Shown: piece after piece, positions 9,701 through 18,041 of the stretch | Layout of the letters: each line of letters begins with the position of its first letter | Numbering within the stretch: the stretch's first letter is position 1 | The notes under the pieces: model-generated | Told to the model about the DNA's origin: nothing | Database searches by the model: none | What the model saw: only the letters and a program-made list of their open reading frames with translations | Origin: Paraflavisolibacter caeni | Lineage (GTDB): Bacteria; Bacteroidota; Bacteroidia; Chitinophagales; Chitinophagaceae | Length of the DNA: 64,000 nt | NCBI RefSeq assembly: GCF_025628885.1 | Contig: NZ_JAOTIF010000001.1 | Coordinates: forward strand, 682,001-746,000 | Direction of reading: 5' to 3' | Program-made: the position numbers and the translations under genes

Positions 9701-11731
9701 ATATTATACATCAACAGTAAGGATCGGCAAACCATATCGCCTATAGATATCAGAATTGATAGTTTTGATATCGGTAATATCCTGGCAATTGCATCCTATG
9801 GAGATACCATGATCGCAAAGGGCACGCTAAAAGCAGATATCAATATTCAGCAACCAATTAATAAGGTGCCCGTATTAACAGGAGATATCATTGCAAAGAA
9901 CCTGGCAGTTTACAATATTCCTGTTGGAGATCTTAATTTTCATTCCAATACCAGTGGTGATAGCCTGGTCATGAATGGAAGCATATCAGGTAATAATCAG
10001 TTGGATTTTTCCGGAAGTATACACCCGGTTCATGAGAGGATCAACGTGCATACCAGGCTACAAAAGCTTGATATCAACCTGGCCCAGGAATTTACGAAAG
10101 AGTGGCTTACCCGTGTATCCGGTCAAATAAGTGGAGAATTGCAGTTGGCTGGTTCTCCAGACTCACTAAGCGGTCAAGGCGTCATCAGTTTGGATTCAGT
10201 CACGTTTGCTCTTAAAGATTTCAATGCCCTTTACAGGATAGACAAACAAAAGATCTATATTGAATACCCTGCAATAAACTTCAGGAAATTTATCATCTCT
10301 GATACGTTAGGCCATCCATTAACCGTGCAGGGGCAAGTGAAAATAATTTCAATAGGAAAAGTTGGGATGGATTTAAGCCTTGAGACCAAAAAACTTGTTG
10401 TATTGAATGCAGTCCGCCAGGCGGAAAGTCACATTTACGGCACAGGCATCCTGGATGCACAAGTTGCTATTAAAGGCACCAGTGAAGAGCCCGTCATTAA
10501 CGGAAATGCATACCTGCACGAAAAGAGCAGTGTTCATTTTCTTTTGTCTCCCAAAAGCAATTCCATCAAAAGGCAGAAAGGCGGAATTGTTTTTGTTGAC
10601 ATCGATACCCTTTCTTTACCAGGTGCAGATATTGAGGCGCCGGTAAAGGATTCCATTACAGCACGTAAGGAATTCAAAGGACTGAAGTATAACCTGGACC
10701 TGAAAGTAAGCAAGGATGCAGTATTCAGCGTCATTATTGACCCTTCAACCAATGATGAATTGCTCGTTAAAGGAGAAGGCCGTTTAAATGCAGGGTTGGG
10801 GGAAAGCGGGCAGATGGGAATTAATGGTGTGTATCATCTCCAATCCGGCTATTACAAAATGAACAATCTATTACTGAAGGGAAAGTTTATGTTGGTAGCA
10901 GGCAGCACGATCACATTTGATGGCGACCCTATGTCGGCTGTGGCCGATGTAACCACTGAATATGAAGTAGAAACTAGTGCTAAAGGATTGCTGGACTACA
11001 AGGATATTGATGACGAGGCCTATTCACAAAAAGCAACCTTTGTTGTTGTATTTATGATTAAGGGGCCGGTATCGAAACCAGTACTTTCCTTTGACATTAA
11101 ATTAAAACAAGGAAAAAACAGTCTGAACAGTTCAGTGAGGTCAGATATTGAACACGAACTTGACAGGCTTCGAAATGATGTTTCAGCCATGAATAAGCAG
11201 GTGTTTTCTTTGTTGTTAACCAAGCGGTTCTCTAGTGCAGAAGGGTCTAATACAGTTGCCAGCAGTAATCTCAATGTAAATAACGCATTAAAGGAAGGCG
11301 TGAGCAGCTTTTTGGCGGAGGCCATGAACCAGGTGGCTGACCAATTAATTAAAGGTGTTGACATAGATGTGAACATGACGAGCTATAAATCGGGAGATGA
11401 CCCGATATCGAAAACAGATCTTGGAGTGGCCATGTCCAAAGATCTGTTCCAAAACCGGATGGTTATTTCCGTTGAAGAAAACTTTCTTCTCAACGACGAC
11501 GGCTCATCAGCCCAAAAGAGCGGGAGCCAATACGTTCCTGATATCACCACTACTTATAAACTGTCGAAAGACGGACATCTACAGGTAAAAGCTTACCAGA
11601 AAAATGAATTCGACGCTGTCGTACAGGGCTATTTTACTGAAGTAGGCGTTAGTTTCACTTTTGAGTTATCTTATGATCACCTAAAGGAATTGCTTCATCG
11701 TAAAAAGTATTTACCCAATGAAGAAAAATGA
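6740..11731 (+). CDS. tamB: TamB-type translocation and assembly module protein
   Basis: A 1663-aa protein with one N-terminal membrane helix (about residues 8-30) followed by a very long, beta-rich periplasmic part of the AsmA/TamB kind. It ends in the TamB (DUF490) domain, seen in GQMGINGVYHLQSGYYKMN, then FDGDPMSAVADVTTEYEVE, then MSKDLFQNRMVISVEENF. TamB forms a hydrophobic-groove rod between the inner and outer membranes that serves outer-membrane protein assembly and lipid transport. The stop overlaps the start of the next gene by four bases, which couples it to a TamA-like partner as in the classical TAM pair. Confidence 0.9.
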   Translation: MVQKWIKRAVIFFAIIIFLIAGFLLFLHTPIGKSIVRQKVESYLQQKWMTGVNIGSIDYRLPNWIVLEQVLILDRKRDTLLSGGRLYAGIKPLKLLSNTVDITGVSLEEITLHLGREAGDTAFNFQFILDAFTPSSKPKTAPSKSTPMQLSANKLFLDNVRFSLNDKKGKFYLSAVIGSFSCTPDELNLEKTTFRVNQLLLMNSQVSIIDSFSSGNSKPVTTSSSRADPAALVVAINKLGLQNIRFSYHGPCDKTGIDILVDSLQFKDGFLDLASQTIKGRHISINKSTVELLSCIPARKVASEKEQKQSPTKNYYWDIHVDTITLNNNSFAYHNSAVPAKGGLDWQHLNLQRISLVITHGDLDSSRLLTNLDVRSLLMNDQLNFKKMTAQVRLTKSLLSVSDLSAAINQSQLSTRGNLILPYGPGSYQAANPPKVRIKNSTINYGDLLLIQPGLKKILPVSLLPSENIMVSANVSGDLFNFKAEEVRLTTSSKQVQFNGSIDLNIRGSTAPVYKATIDQLHLKKQILSKDLLDQIEKANTRLPGDVAMAGQIQGTGKKLTADLRLNSTLGQLNVKGTAQNISDPNQLDYDFQLDANQFETGKLLGLDSILGKTTGHVLIKGRGIQMGQLAATVVLQLASATIQGYSYSNINLEGGISKSVFTARGRIDDPNLETEIDLQGHISNRGTAVQGNILIGRADLNKIHLTGDSIIVASNINIDADYASPQRINASIRADSNRITVRGKEVFADSISFICKSDPDSTLLLANAPFINATLRCNYPVNMLSSEISSLLKAVYLVKDQAHVDLGLPGMRNRRTSVDVKLTQDELLSSLVPELTFNEPVMINGTYDAGKKDSFLFIKMSAPSIQYDNYVGNDLQFKAESSDSAIQFVLSGREILGGAKPLASPNITGELRKDKLDVKGKVEDTTGKEYYSGSVGVTFEKNRTIFRLSDDLNLNYSKWKVPIDNSVTVQKDGFIVDNLSLENKGQILYINSKDRQTISPIDIRIDSFDIGNILAIASYGDTMIAKGTLKADINIQQPINKVPVLTGDIIAKNLAVYNIPVGDLNFHSNTSGDSLVMNGSISGNNQLDFSGSIHPVHERINVHTRLQKLDINLAQEFTKEWLTRVSGQISGELQLAGSPDSLSGQGVISLDSVTFALKDFNALYRIDKQKIYIEYPAINFRKFIISDTLGHPLTVQGQVKIISIGKVGMDLSLETKKLVVLNAVRQAESHIYGTGILDAQVAIKGTSEEPVINGNAYLHEKSSVHFLLSPKSNSIKRQKGGIVFVDIDTLSLPGADIEAPVKDSITARKEFKGLKYNLDLKVSKDAVFSVIIDPSTNDELLVKGEGRLNAGLGESGQMGINGVYHLQSGYYKMNNLLLKGKFMLVAGSTITFDGDPMSAVADVTTEYEVETSAKGLLDYKDIDDEAYSQKATFVVVFMIKGPVSKPVLSFDIKLKQGKNSLNSSVRSDIEHELDRLRNDVSAMNKQVFSLLLTKRFSSAEGSNTVASSNLNVNNALKEGVSSFLAEAMNQVADQLIKGVDIDVNMTSYKSGDDPISKTDLGVAMSKDLFQNRMVISVEENFLLNDDGSSAQKSGSQYVPDITTTYKLSKDGHLQVKAYQKNEFDAVVQGYFTEVGVSFTFELSYDHLKELLHRKKYLPNEEK

Positions 11732-14016
11732 GGAGGAGGCTGCAAAATATCATTTTCATTATTCTGCTGGCAGGCTGTTGCTCCTGTGGCGTGAATCGCC
11801 GTTTACCAGCCGGAGAAAAGCTGTATTATGGCGCTAAAGTAGAAGTTGAAAAGGCTCCGGAAGTAAAAACCAAAACTTCAGTGCTCAAAAACAAACTGGC
11901 TGACATCACCGCACCTAAAACCAATAAGATGCTTTTGGGGCAGCCTTATAAAGTGTGGCTTTGGTATGCAATAGGACAGCCCAAAAAGGAAAAAGGAATC
12001 AAATACTGGCTCCGGAATAAGTTTGGAGAAGCCCCGGTGACTTCCCGAAGTCTCTCTCCTGCATCCATTGCTGAAAACATGGAGACACTGCTTGAGAACG
12101 AAGGTTACTTTAATAGCAAGGTGGTTGGAGATACGATTACAGTTAAGAAGAAATTGAAGGTTTTATACCAGGCTAAGGTGGAGCGCCCCTATATGATTGG
12201 ACCCATCAGGTGGCGGCTGGACAGCAGCCAATTGGCAAGTGATCTCTTACAATTGCCTAAAGAGGAAGCGCGTCTGAAAACCGGTGAACAATATAGTGTG
12301 GGAAAAATTAAAGCAGAAAAAGAGCGCCTTACTTTATTGCTAAAGGAAAAGGGTTACTATTATTTTGAAAATGATTTGTTGCTCACCTATATTGACACGA
12401 ATCATCACAATTATACGGCAGCAATTTATTGGGCCATTAACCAACCTATCCCTGCTGCGGCAAAAACACCCTATAGGATCAATCATGTTGTTGTACTCAC
12501 CCCCTTTACTTCGCTACAACCTTTGCCCGACAGCCAGGTAAAGATGCTGCCACAATATAAGGGGATTCATATTTATGATTCAGCAAGGAAATTTAAGCCA
12601 GATATTTTTTCCAGGGCCATTACGTTTCGAAAAGGCAGCCTTTATTCACTGCCTGAGCAAAATAAATCCCAGGTCAGGTTGAATAGTCTTGGAACCTTTC
12701 GATTTATTAAAACCCAGTTTACGCAAGTTGCCGACAGTAAAGACCTGATGGATGTGACCTATTATATGGCGCCTTTGAAGAAAAAGAAGCTACAGACCGA
12801 GTTGGGCGGTTTCACCCGAAGCAATAGCTACAGTGGCGGGCAGTTGAGCCTGCAATGGGCAGACAAGAATATTTTCCGGGGGGCTGAAGCCTTGGTGATC
12901 AAGGCAACCGGTTCGTTTGAGCTGACTCCGAACGATTCACTGAGTGCTAATAATAACTGGCGATTAGGAATCGAAGCGTCCTTAAATATTCCCAAACTAA
13001 TAGCACCTTTCAGGGCGAGCAATGATTTTACTAAATTCCCCAGAACTTTTTTCCCGCTTAGTTATGATTGGGTGAGGCACCAGGATCTATATACGGAACA
13101 CTTTTTTAATTTCCGATATGAGTGGAGGTGGGGTCATACCGCAGCCAAGGAATACCGGCTTACCCCACTTAACCTGACGGTGACCAATACTGCTAATTTT
13201 ACGAATACATTTACCACCCGAATGAGTAATGAATCTAACCTAGGATTTGTGCTTCCAACGATCATTATCCCTTCACTCGGCATGCAATATATAGTTACCA
13301 ACAATCCGCCTCATAAAATGAATGCCTCCTATCTTCATGCCGGCGTTGAATTTGCAGGTACTATCCTTGGCTTCATTAAAGGAAACAACGGTCCGTTTTC
13401 CACCAAGATCGGTGATTCGTATTTTATGCAGTATTTAAAAGCTGCTTTTGATTACCGGTTTTACAGGAAGTTAGGACCAAATGTTAATTGGGCGAATCGC
13501 CTGATCATCGGGGCCAGTTATCCTTATGGGAATTCTCCTTTTCTTCCCTTTTCGAGACAATATATCATTGGTGGCGCCAATAGCCTGCGGGGCTTTATTC
13601 CAAGACACCTCGGGCCCGGAAGTACACAGGCCACTGAATTGCAGCAAAGTACATTCCCGGAGATCGGGGGCGACTATAAACTGGAAATGAATACCGAACT
13701 GCGGTATCCCCTGGGTGGGCGCTTTAAGGGCGCTGTTTTTATCGATGCTGGAAATATATGGATGAAGGATACTGTATTATACAAAGCAGAAGGGAAACTA
13801 TCGAAAGACTTTATAAAGCAGTTAGCCATCGATGCCGGCCTGGGCGTAAGGTTGGATGTAAGCATCCTGATCCTGCGCCTTGATCTCGCCATGCCCTTTC
13901 ATAAACCCTGGCAGCCTGAAGGTCAAAGATGGATCTTCAAGGATATGGATTTGGGTAACCCGGATTGGAGGGATGAAAACCTGGTCTTTAATTTTGCAAT
14001 AGGATATCCTTTTTAA
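11728..14016 (+). CDS. tamL: TamL: lipidated TamA/BamA-like outer membrane assembly protein
   Basis: A 762-aa Omp85-superfamily protein. The N-terminus is a lipoprotein signal with lipobox LLAGC (Cys17), not a plain signal peptide; this is the hallmark of TamL, the form of TamA known in Bacteroidota. POTRA-like segments follow (NMETLLENEGYFNSKV, then KERLTLLLKEKGYYYF), then a barrel with the conserved IIGGANSLRGF block (the RGF/Y motif of lid loop 6) and a final FNFAIGYPF strand ending in Phe. It overlaps tamB by four bases, so the pair is translationally coupled. Confidence 0.88.
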   Translation: MRRRLQNIIFIILLAGCCSCGVNRRLPAGEKLYYGAKVEVEKAPEVKTKTSVLKNKLADITAPKTNKMLLGQPYKVWLWYAIGQPKKEKGIKYWLRNKFGEAPVTSRSLSPASIAENMETLLENEGYFNSKVVGDTITVKKKLKVLYQAKVERPYMIGPIRWRLDSSQLASDLLQLPKEEARLKTGEQYSVGKIKAEKERLTLLLKEKGYYYFENDLLLTYIDTNHHNYTAAIYWAINQPIPAAAKTPYRINHVVVLTPFTSLQPLPDSQVKMLPQYKGIHIYDSARKFKPDIFSRAITFRKGSLYSLPEQNKSQVRLNSLGTFRFIKTQFTQVADSKDLMDVTYYMAPLKKKKLQTELGGFTRSNSYSGGQLSLQWADKNIFRGAEALVIKATGSFELTPNDSLSANNNWRLGIEASLNIPKLIAPFRASNDFTKFPRTFFPLSYDWVRHQDLYTEHFFNFRYEWRWGHTAAKEYRLTPLNLTVTNTANFTNTFTTRMSNESNLGFVLPTIIIPSLGMQYIVTNNPPHKMNASYLHAGVEFAGTILGFIKGNNGPFSTKIGDSYFMQYLKAAFDYRFYRKLGPNVNWANRLIIGASYPYGNSPFLPFSRQYIIGGANSLRGFIPRHLGPGSTQATELQQSTFPEIGGDYKLEMNTELRYPLGGRFKGAVFIDAGNIWMKDTVLYKAEGKLSKDFIKQLAIDAGLGVRLDVSILILRLDLAMPFHKPWQPEGQRWIFKDMDLGNPDWRDENLVFNFAIGYPF

Positions 14017-14150
14017 ATAGATACTTTCTGTTTAGTTGTGAAAACCAATTCAGTGAGGAACTGGTTCTTCACATAAAACTTTCAGCAATAAATGAAAACA
14101 TTGAATTCATTTATTAGTGTTCCTGTAATTTCAACCTATAATTGAAAAGA

Positions 14151-14711
14151 ATGAAAAAAATTGCCGTAGCAATTTCAGGAGCCAGCGGAGCTATTTATGC
14201 CAAATTGTTGTTAGATAAATTAATATTACTAAAAGAGCAGGTGGCAGAGTTGTCAATTGCGATGAGTGATAATGCTCCTTTTGTATGGCAAACAGAAATA
14301 GGTGGCGAAGGTTATAAAAATTACAATGCGCGTTATTTTTCTACAAAAGATTTCACAGCACCTTTTGCTTCAGGGTCGGCTCAATACGACGCGTTGATCA
14401 TTGTTCCCTGTTCGATGGGTACTTTGGGCCGGATCGCTTCCGGCGTGTCAAACGATCTCATCACACGTGGTGCCGATGTGATACTTAAGGAGCGAAAAAA
14501 GTTGATATTGGTTTTGCGCGATACGCCCTATAATCTTGTGCATATCCGCAACATGGAGACCGTTACATTGGCTGGCGGCGTTATATGTCCGGCCTCGCCT
14601 TCATTTTACAGCAATCCTAAAACCATTGAAGATGCAGCCCTAACTGTGGTGAATAGGGTGATAGATCTGGTTGGCTTAAAACATGAGAGCTACCGTTGGG
14701 GAGGAATGTAG
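14151..14711 (+). CDS. ubiX: UbiX-type flavin prenyltransferase
   Basis: The product joins dimethylallyl phosphate to FMN to make prenylated FMN, the cofactor of UbiD decarboxylases. The N-terminus has the nucleotide-binding SGASGAIYAKLLLDKL, followed by PCSMGTLGRIASGVSNDLI and RDTPYNLVHIRNM, all family hallmarks. The length is 186 aa from the ATG at 14151; a TTG nine bases upstream is in frame but less likely. No ubiD partner is visible in the window. It converges on porT with only two bases between stops. Confidence 0.93.
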   Translation: MKKIAVAISGASGAIYAKLLLDKLILLKEQVAELSIAMSDNAPFVWQTEIGGEGYKNYNARYFSTKDFTAPFASGSAQYDALIIVPCSMGTLGRIASGVSNDLITRGADVILKERKKLILVLRDTPYNLVHIRNMETVTLAGGVICPASPSFYSNPKTIEDAALTVVNRVIDLVGLKHESYRWGGM

Positions 14712-14713
14712 TA

Positions 14714-15457
14714 TTATCCTTCCAAATGAATAGAAAACACAATTTGCCTTGATTGAATGCGGTCAATTACGCTGGAAAACTTAAGGTTTTCATCACGGCT
14801 GTGGATGTTGCGCAGCCCGTTACTGAATTTTATTTCTGGAGAAAATATAAAACTTGGGAAATAGAAGTTAAAACCAATACCACCCTCTACGCCATAATCC
14901 AACTTTTGGATCTTAACCAGTTCTTCTGCCTTGCGTGCCCGGGCATTGGAAGCAAGGTCAAAATCCATTTTGCCACCTCCCAATAAGTAAACCCTGAAGT
15001 TTCCAATCCTATCAGACTGGAATTTTAACTGTAAAGGAAAGGTTACGATAACCGATTCTATTTTTTTGTTGATACTTGTTTCTCCGTCATGTTCAGGATA
15101 TGTTAGTTTATAGGCAATACTCCGGTCTAAGAATGACAGTTGCGGATTGAAACGGCCTTCAAACCTGTGGCTGAGTCTTGCTGTTGCAAGCAGTCCCAGT
15201 GAAAATCCACCTGAGTTAAGAGGCTCTGCTACTAAAATACTATCCTGGTGTAAAAACTGTTCGTGAAGTTCTGTATGAAAACGAGCCATATTCGCGGCAA
15301 GAGTAATACCAAAATAATAGGGCTTATTATCATGGTCTTCCTGGTATAGAACTTTTTGAGATCTGGCGTTGAAAGAAAGAAATATAAAACAAAGTATAAA
15401 GAGTGTTATCGTTTTACGGTACAGGGATTTGATATTCACTTGATGCACAGAATTCAT
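14714..15457 (-). CDS. porT: PorT/SprT-like T9SS outer membrane beta-barrel protein
   Basis: A 247-aa protein with a signal segment (about residues 13-33) and an eight-strand-type barrel. The pattern matches PorT: YYFGITLAANMARF at the first strand, FSLGLLATARLS, then VTFPLQLKFQS, NFRVYLLGGGKMDFDLAS, and FNFYFPSFIFSPEIKFSNGL near the end. PorT is an outer-membrane component required for type IX secretion in Bacteroidota. Its gene is often beside a menG/ubiE gene, as here (182 bases upstream on the same strand), which supports the call. Confidence 0.8.
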   Translation of the reverse strand: MNSVHQVNIKSLYRKTITLFILCFIFLSFNARSQKVLYQEDHDNKPYYFGITLAANMARFHTELHEQFLHQDSILVAEPLNSGGFSLGLLATARLSHRFEGRFNPQLSFLDRSIAYKLTYPEHDGETSINKKIESVIVTFPLQLKFQSDRIGNFRVYLLGGGKMDFDLASNARARKAEELVKIQKLDYGVEGGIGFNFYFPSFIFSPEIKFSNGLRNIHSRDENLKFSSVIDRIQSRQIVFSIHLEG

Positions 15458-15639
15458 AAGTTATTTATTTCCAATCGATTATAGGATGACTGCTATCGTC
15501 TAGATTCAAAGCTGATGGTATTTGCTCCTTCGATAGAAATGAATAACGCCTTTACGATAAAAAAATTGTCATCACATCCGGATGAATATTTTCTGAAGCC
15601 TTATTCATCTTGCATGAAGATCCGTTCCGGTTGTAATGA

Positions 15640-16386
15640 TCAAGCAGGCTTTCTCCCACGATAGATACAGCAAATTCCAAGAGTGAGTGGTTTGAAAGAA
15701 GTTTCTATATAACCGGCTTTATTCAATACAGTTATAAAATCTTTTCGGTCAGGAAAAGCTTTGGCTGATTCGTTAAGATATTGATAGGCCCTTTTGTTCT
15801 GACTAAAGAGTTTTGCAATTTGTGGTGCTATTACACCCATATAAAAGTTATACAATGATCTTACTCCTGGGATTCTCGGTTTACTAAATTCCAGTACAAT
15901 CAGTCTCGCTCCTGGTTTCATTACCCGCAGTATTTCACTCATGCCTTTCTCCAGGTGTTCAAAATTGCGAACACCGAATGCTGCCATAACTGCATCAAAA
16001 GTGTTATCTCCAAAATTGATGGTTTCACTATCTCCTTGCAAAAGTTCAATTTTCCCGCTAAAGCCCTCTTTATCTACCTTCTGGCGACCTATTTCGAGCA
16101 TTTTTGCAGAAATGTCAATGCCTGTAATTTTGGTTGGATGCAACATTTTGCATGCGCGAATAGCCATATCGCCAGTGCCGGTAGCTACATCTAAAATATG
16201 CTGGGGTTGGTCTTTCTTCAGTTCCTTGATCGCTTTGATGCGCCAGCTTACATCAATGCCAGCACTCAAAAAACGGTTCATGAAATCATACCGGCCGGCT
16301 ATGCGGTCAAACATTTCACTTACCTGCTCCTTTTTACCACCTTGTACGTCGTAAGGCTTTATGCTGTCGTGGGGAAAATCTGTCAT
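15640..16386 (-). CDS. menG: Demethylmenaquinone methyltransferase MenG/UbiE
   Basis: SAM-dependent C-methylation of demethylmenaquinone, the last step of menaquinone synthesis. The 248-aa protein shows SAM motif I at residues 64-73 (ILDVATGTGD), ITGIDISAKMLEIG, AFGVRNFEHLEKG and the UbiE signature around RLIVLEFSKP and LYNFYMG. The ATG is at 16386. The promoter appears to share a perfect inverted repeat with the divergent engB (16391-16425), and the transcript may start almost at the start codon. Confidence 0.93.
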   Translation of the reverse strand: MTDFPHDSIKPYDVQGGKKEQVSEMFDRIAGRYDFMNRFLSAGIDVSWRIKAIKELKKDQPQHILDVATGTGDMAIRACKMLHPTKITGIDISAKMLEIGRQKVDKEGFSGKIELLQGDSETINFGDNTFDAVMAAFGVRNFEHLEKGMSEILRVMKPGARLIVLEFSKPRIPGVRSLYNFYMGVIAPQIAKLFSQNKRAYQYLNESAKAFPDRKDFITVLNKAGYIETSFKPLTLGICCIYRGRKPA

Positions 16387-16390
16387 AAGC

Positions 16391-16425
16391 CTGCAAAGTA
16401 ACGGAGAATAGGAGTTACTTTGCAG
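16391..16425. promoter_or_regulatory. Perfect 12-base inverted repeat holding two divergent -7 boxes (menG / engB)
   Basis: CTGCAAAGTAAC (16391-16402) and GTTACTTTGCAG (16414-16425) are exact reverse complements around an 11-base spacer. Each arm contains TTACTTTG, one base off the Bacteroidota -7 consensus TAnnTTTG, pointing outward toward a start codon that lies only a few bases away (menG ATG 16386-16384, engB ATG 16429-16431). The simplest reading is a back-to-back promoter pair giving very short or no leaders. A dimeric repressor site is an alternative. Confidence 0.6.
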
Positions 16426-16428
16426 TCC

Positions 16429-17043
16429 ATGGAAATTATTAACGCCACTTATTTGATCAGCAGTCCTTCAATAGATAACTGTCCCAAGCCGGACAGGCCA
16501 GAGTATGCTTTCATAGGCAGGAGCAATGTAGGAAAGTCTTCATTGCTTAATATGCTGTGTAATAAAAAAGAAGTGGCCAAGGTATCGGGTTCCCCCGGGA
16601 AAACACAATTGATCAATCATTTTAACATCATCTCCAGTGATAGGAAAGAGTGGTACATGGTAGACCTTCCGGGCTATGGTTATGCCAAAGTTTCACAGTC
16701 GCAGCGTAAAAGCTGGCAAAAAATGATCGAAAACTACGTTCGTAAACGGGAAAACCTGCTCAACTTATTTACGCTAATCGATAGTCGTCATGAGCCGCAG
16801 AAAATTGATTTGGATTTTGTTAACCAGTTGGGTGAGTGGCAGATCCCTTTCGCATTGGTGTTTACCAAATCAGACAAAACAACCCAGAAGGAAACAGCTG
16901 CCCATGTGCGTCAATTTTTAGAGGCTATGAGCGAAACCTGGGAAGAACTACCTCCACACTTTGTAACATCTGCTGTCAAACATACAGGTGGAAAGCAGAT
17001 ATTAAGTTTCATCAGCGAGCTGAATAGACAGGTTAAATTTTAA
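16429..17043 (+). CDS. engB: Ribosome biogenesis GTP-binding protein EngB/YsxC
   Basis: A TrmE-Era-EngA-EngB-type small GTPase needed for assembly of the large ribosomal subunit. From the ATG at 16429 it is 204 aa; an in-frame TTG nine bases earlier is not needed. The G motifs are clear: G1 GRSNVGKSS (residues 30-38), G3 DLPGYGYA, G4 TKSD and G5 TSAVK. It is divergent from menG across a short palindromic promoter region. Confidence 0.93.
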   Translation: MEIINATYLISSPSIDNCPKPDRPEYAFIGRSNVGKSSLLNMLCNKKEVAKVSGSPGKTQLINHFNIISSDRKEWYMVDLPGYGYAKVSQSQRKSWQKMIENYVRKRENLLNLFTLIDSRHEPQKIDLDFVNQLGEWQIPFALVFTKSDKTTQKETAAHVRQFLEAMSETWEELPPHFVTSAVKHTGGKQILSFISELNRQVKF

Positions 17044-17061
17044 ATTCTTAAGCGATATTTT

Positions 17062-17433
17062 GTGACCTTAATAGATAATAGATCTATTTTATTTCTTTTC
17101 CTCTTTTTAATTTTCAATAATTGCTCATTTGCCCAGGATGAGGTGGAAGTGGATACCGCTGAATTACAAAAAAGGATAGATTCAGAGATCAACATTTTTA
17201 AAGAATGGAGCGATAGCTTGGCCAGGGCGAAAGGACGTACCTTACCCAATGAGGAAAGTTTGAAGGAAACATACCCGGCTCCTGAATTGTCACCTGCAGA
17301 ACAATTACAGGAAAGCGAAAGAAAGCTCGCTCAGTTCAAAAAGATCATTATAGGTCTGTTTGCACTGGTAATAATAGTGGGAGTGCTCCTTAGTAAACCA
17401 TGGAAAAAGAAAACTAATTCACCACCCGGTTAG
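17062..17433 (+). CDS. Small secreted or membrane protein of unknown function
   Basis: About 123 aa if read from a GTG at 17062; there is no ATG near, so the start is uncertain. The N-terminus is a hydrophobic signal (ILFLFLFLIFNNCSFAQ). The middle is acidic and helical, and a second membrane helix sits close to the C-terminus (IIIGLFALVIIVGVLL) followed by a Lys-rich tail. No known domain is recognised. It starts 18 bases after engB and its 3' end overlaps the convergent YkuK-like gene by 20 bases. Confidence 0.55.
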   Translation: MTLIDNRSILFLFLFLIFNNCSFAQDEVEVDTAELQKRIDSEINIFKEWSDSLARAKGRTLPNEESLKETYPAPELSPAEQLQESERKLAQFKKIIIGLFALVIIVGVLLSKPWKKKTNSPPG

Positions 17434-17887
17434 CACAACTGCTACTGGCGAACGCCTCCGGCTTGGCTTTAAAGGCAAAGCCCATACCCAGTATATAGCC
17501 CATTGCTTCTTTCAGGGCATCGTTGCTTTTAAAATGCGGATTGGTATTAATATCGGCATGGACTTCCATATCTACATCATATAAAGTAAAAAGATTGCAT
17601 AGTTCATATGCAATCTCTATACTTCTGGCAACCTCCACCAGCATCCGCTCTTTGATAGAGTACTGCAGCAGTGTTTTATCATTGTGAATGAACATAAAGC
17701 CCCCATGGCCTTCTCGTAAAAAAACAACTACGGTAGCAAATTCTGTTTCCCTTCCTTTTACTTGTGAGTCAGTGCCTATGCACACTTTTAATTTGTAACC
17801 AGCTGCTGTCTCGCGCTTGATTGCAGCTTCAACAGCCTGGTAGATCGGAAGATTTATGGTTTCCCCGTTAAATTTTCTCCAACGCAT
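17414..17887 (-). CDS. YkuK-family (DUF458) ribonuclease H-like protein
   Basis: A 157-aa protein with an RNase H-like fold signature: an early acidic strand (KVCIGTDSQVKG), a central KERMLVEVARSIEIAYEL helix and a later acidic strand (DMEVHADINTNP), ending in the YkuK-type GYILGMGFAFKAKPEAFASS block. The family has no firmly known function; the placement of its acidic residues suggests metal-dependent nucleic-acid handling. The reading frame overlaps the convergent upstream gene by 20 bases. Confidence 0.75.
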   Translation of the reverse strand: MRWRKFNGETINLPIYQAVEAAIKRETAAGYKLKVCIGTDSQVKGRETEFATVVVFLREGHGGFMFIHNDKTLLQYSIKERMLVEVARSIEIAYELCNLFTLYDVDMEVHADINTNPHFKSNDALKEAMGYILGMGFAFKAKPEAFASSSCANRVVN

Positions 17888-18041
17888 AAAAAGATGTTTT
17901 CCTAAGTTATTGAAAATCTGTTACGAAACCAAGAATAAATAAACAATAAAGATTATGCGAGGCCGGAAAATAGATGTACAGATTTGCCATGAAGAAAATT
18001 GGGCTCTCTGCACTTCCGCAAAATGTAGTACCTGTTTTAGT

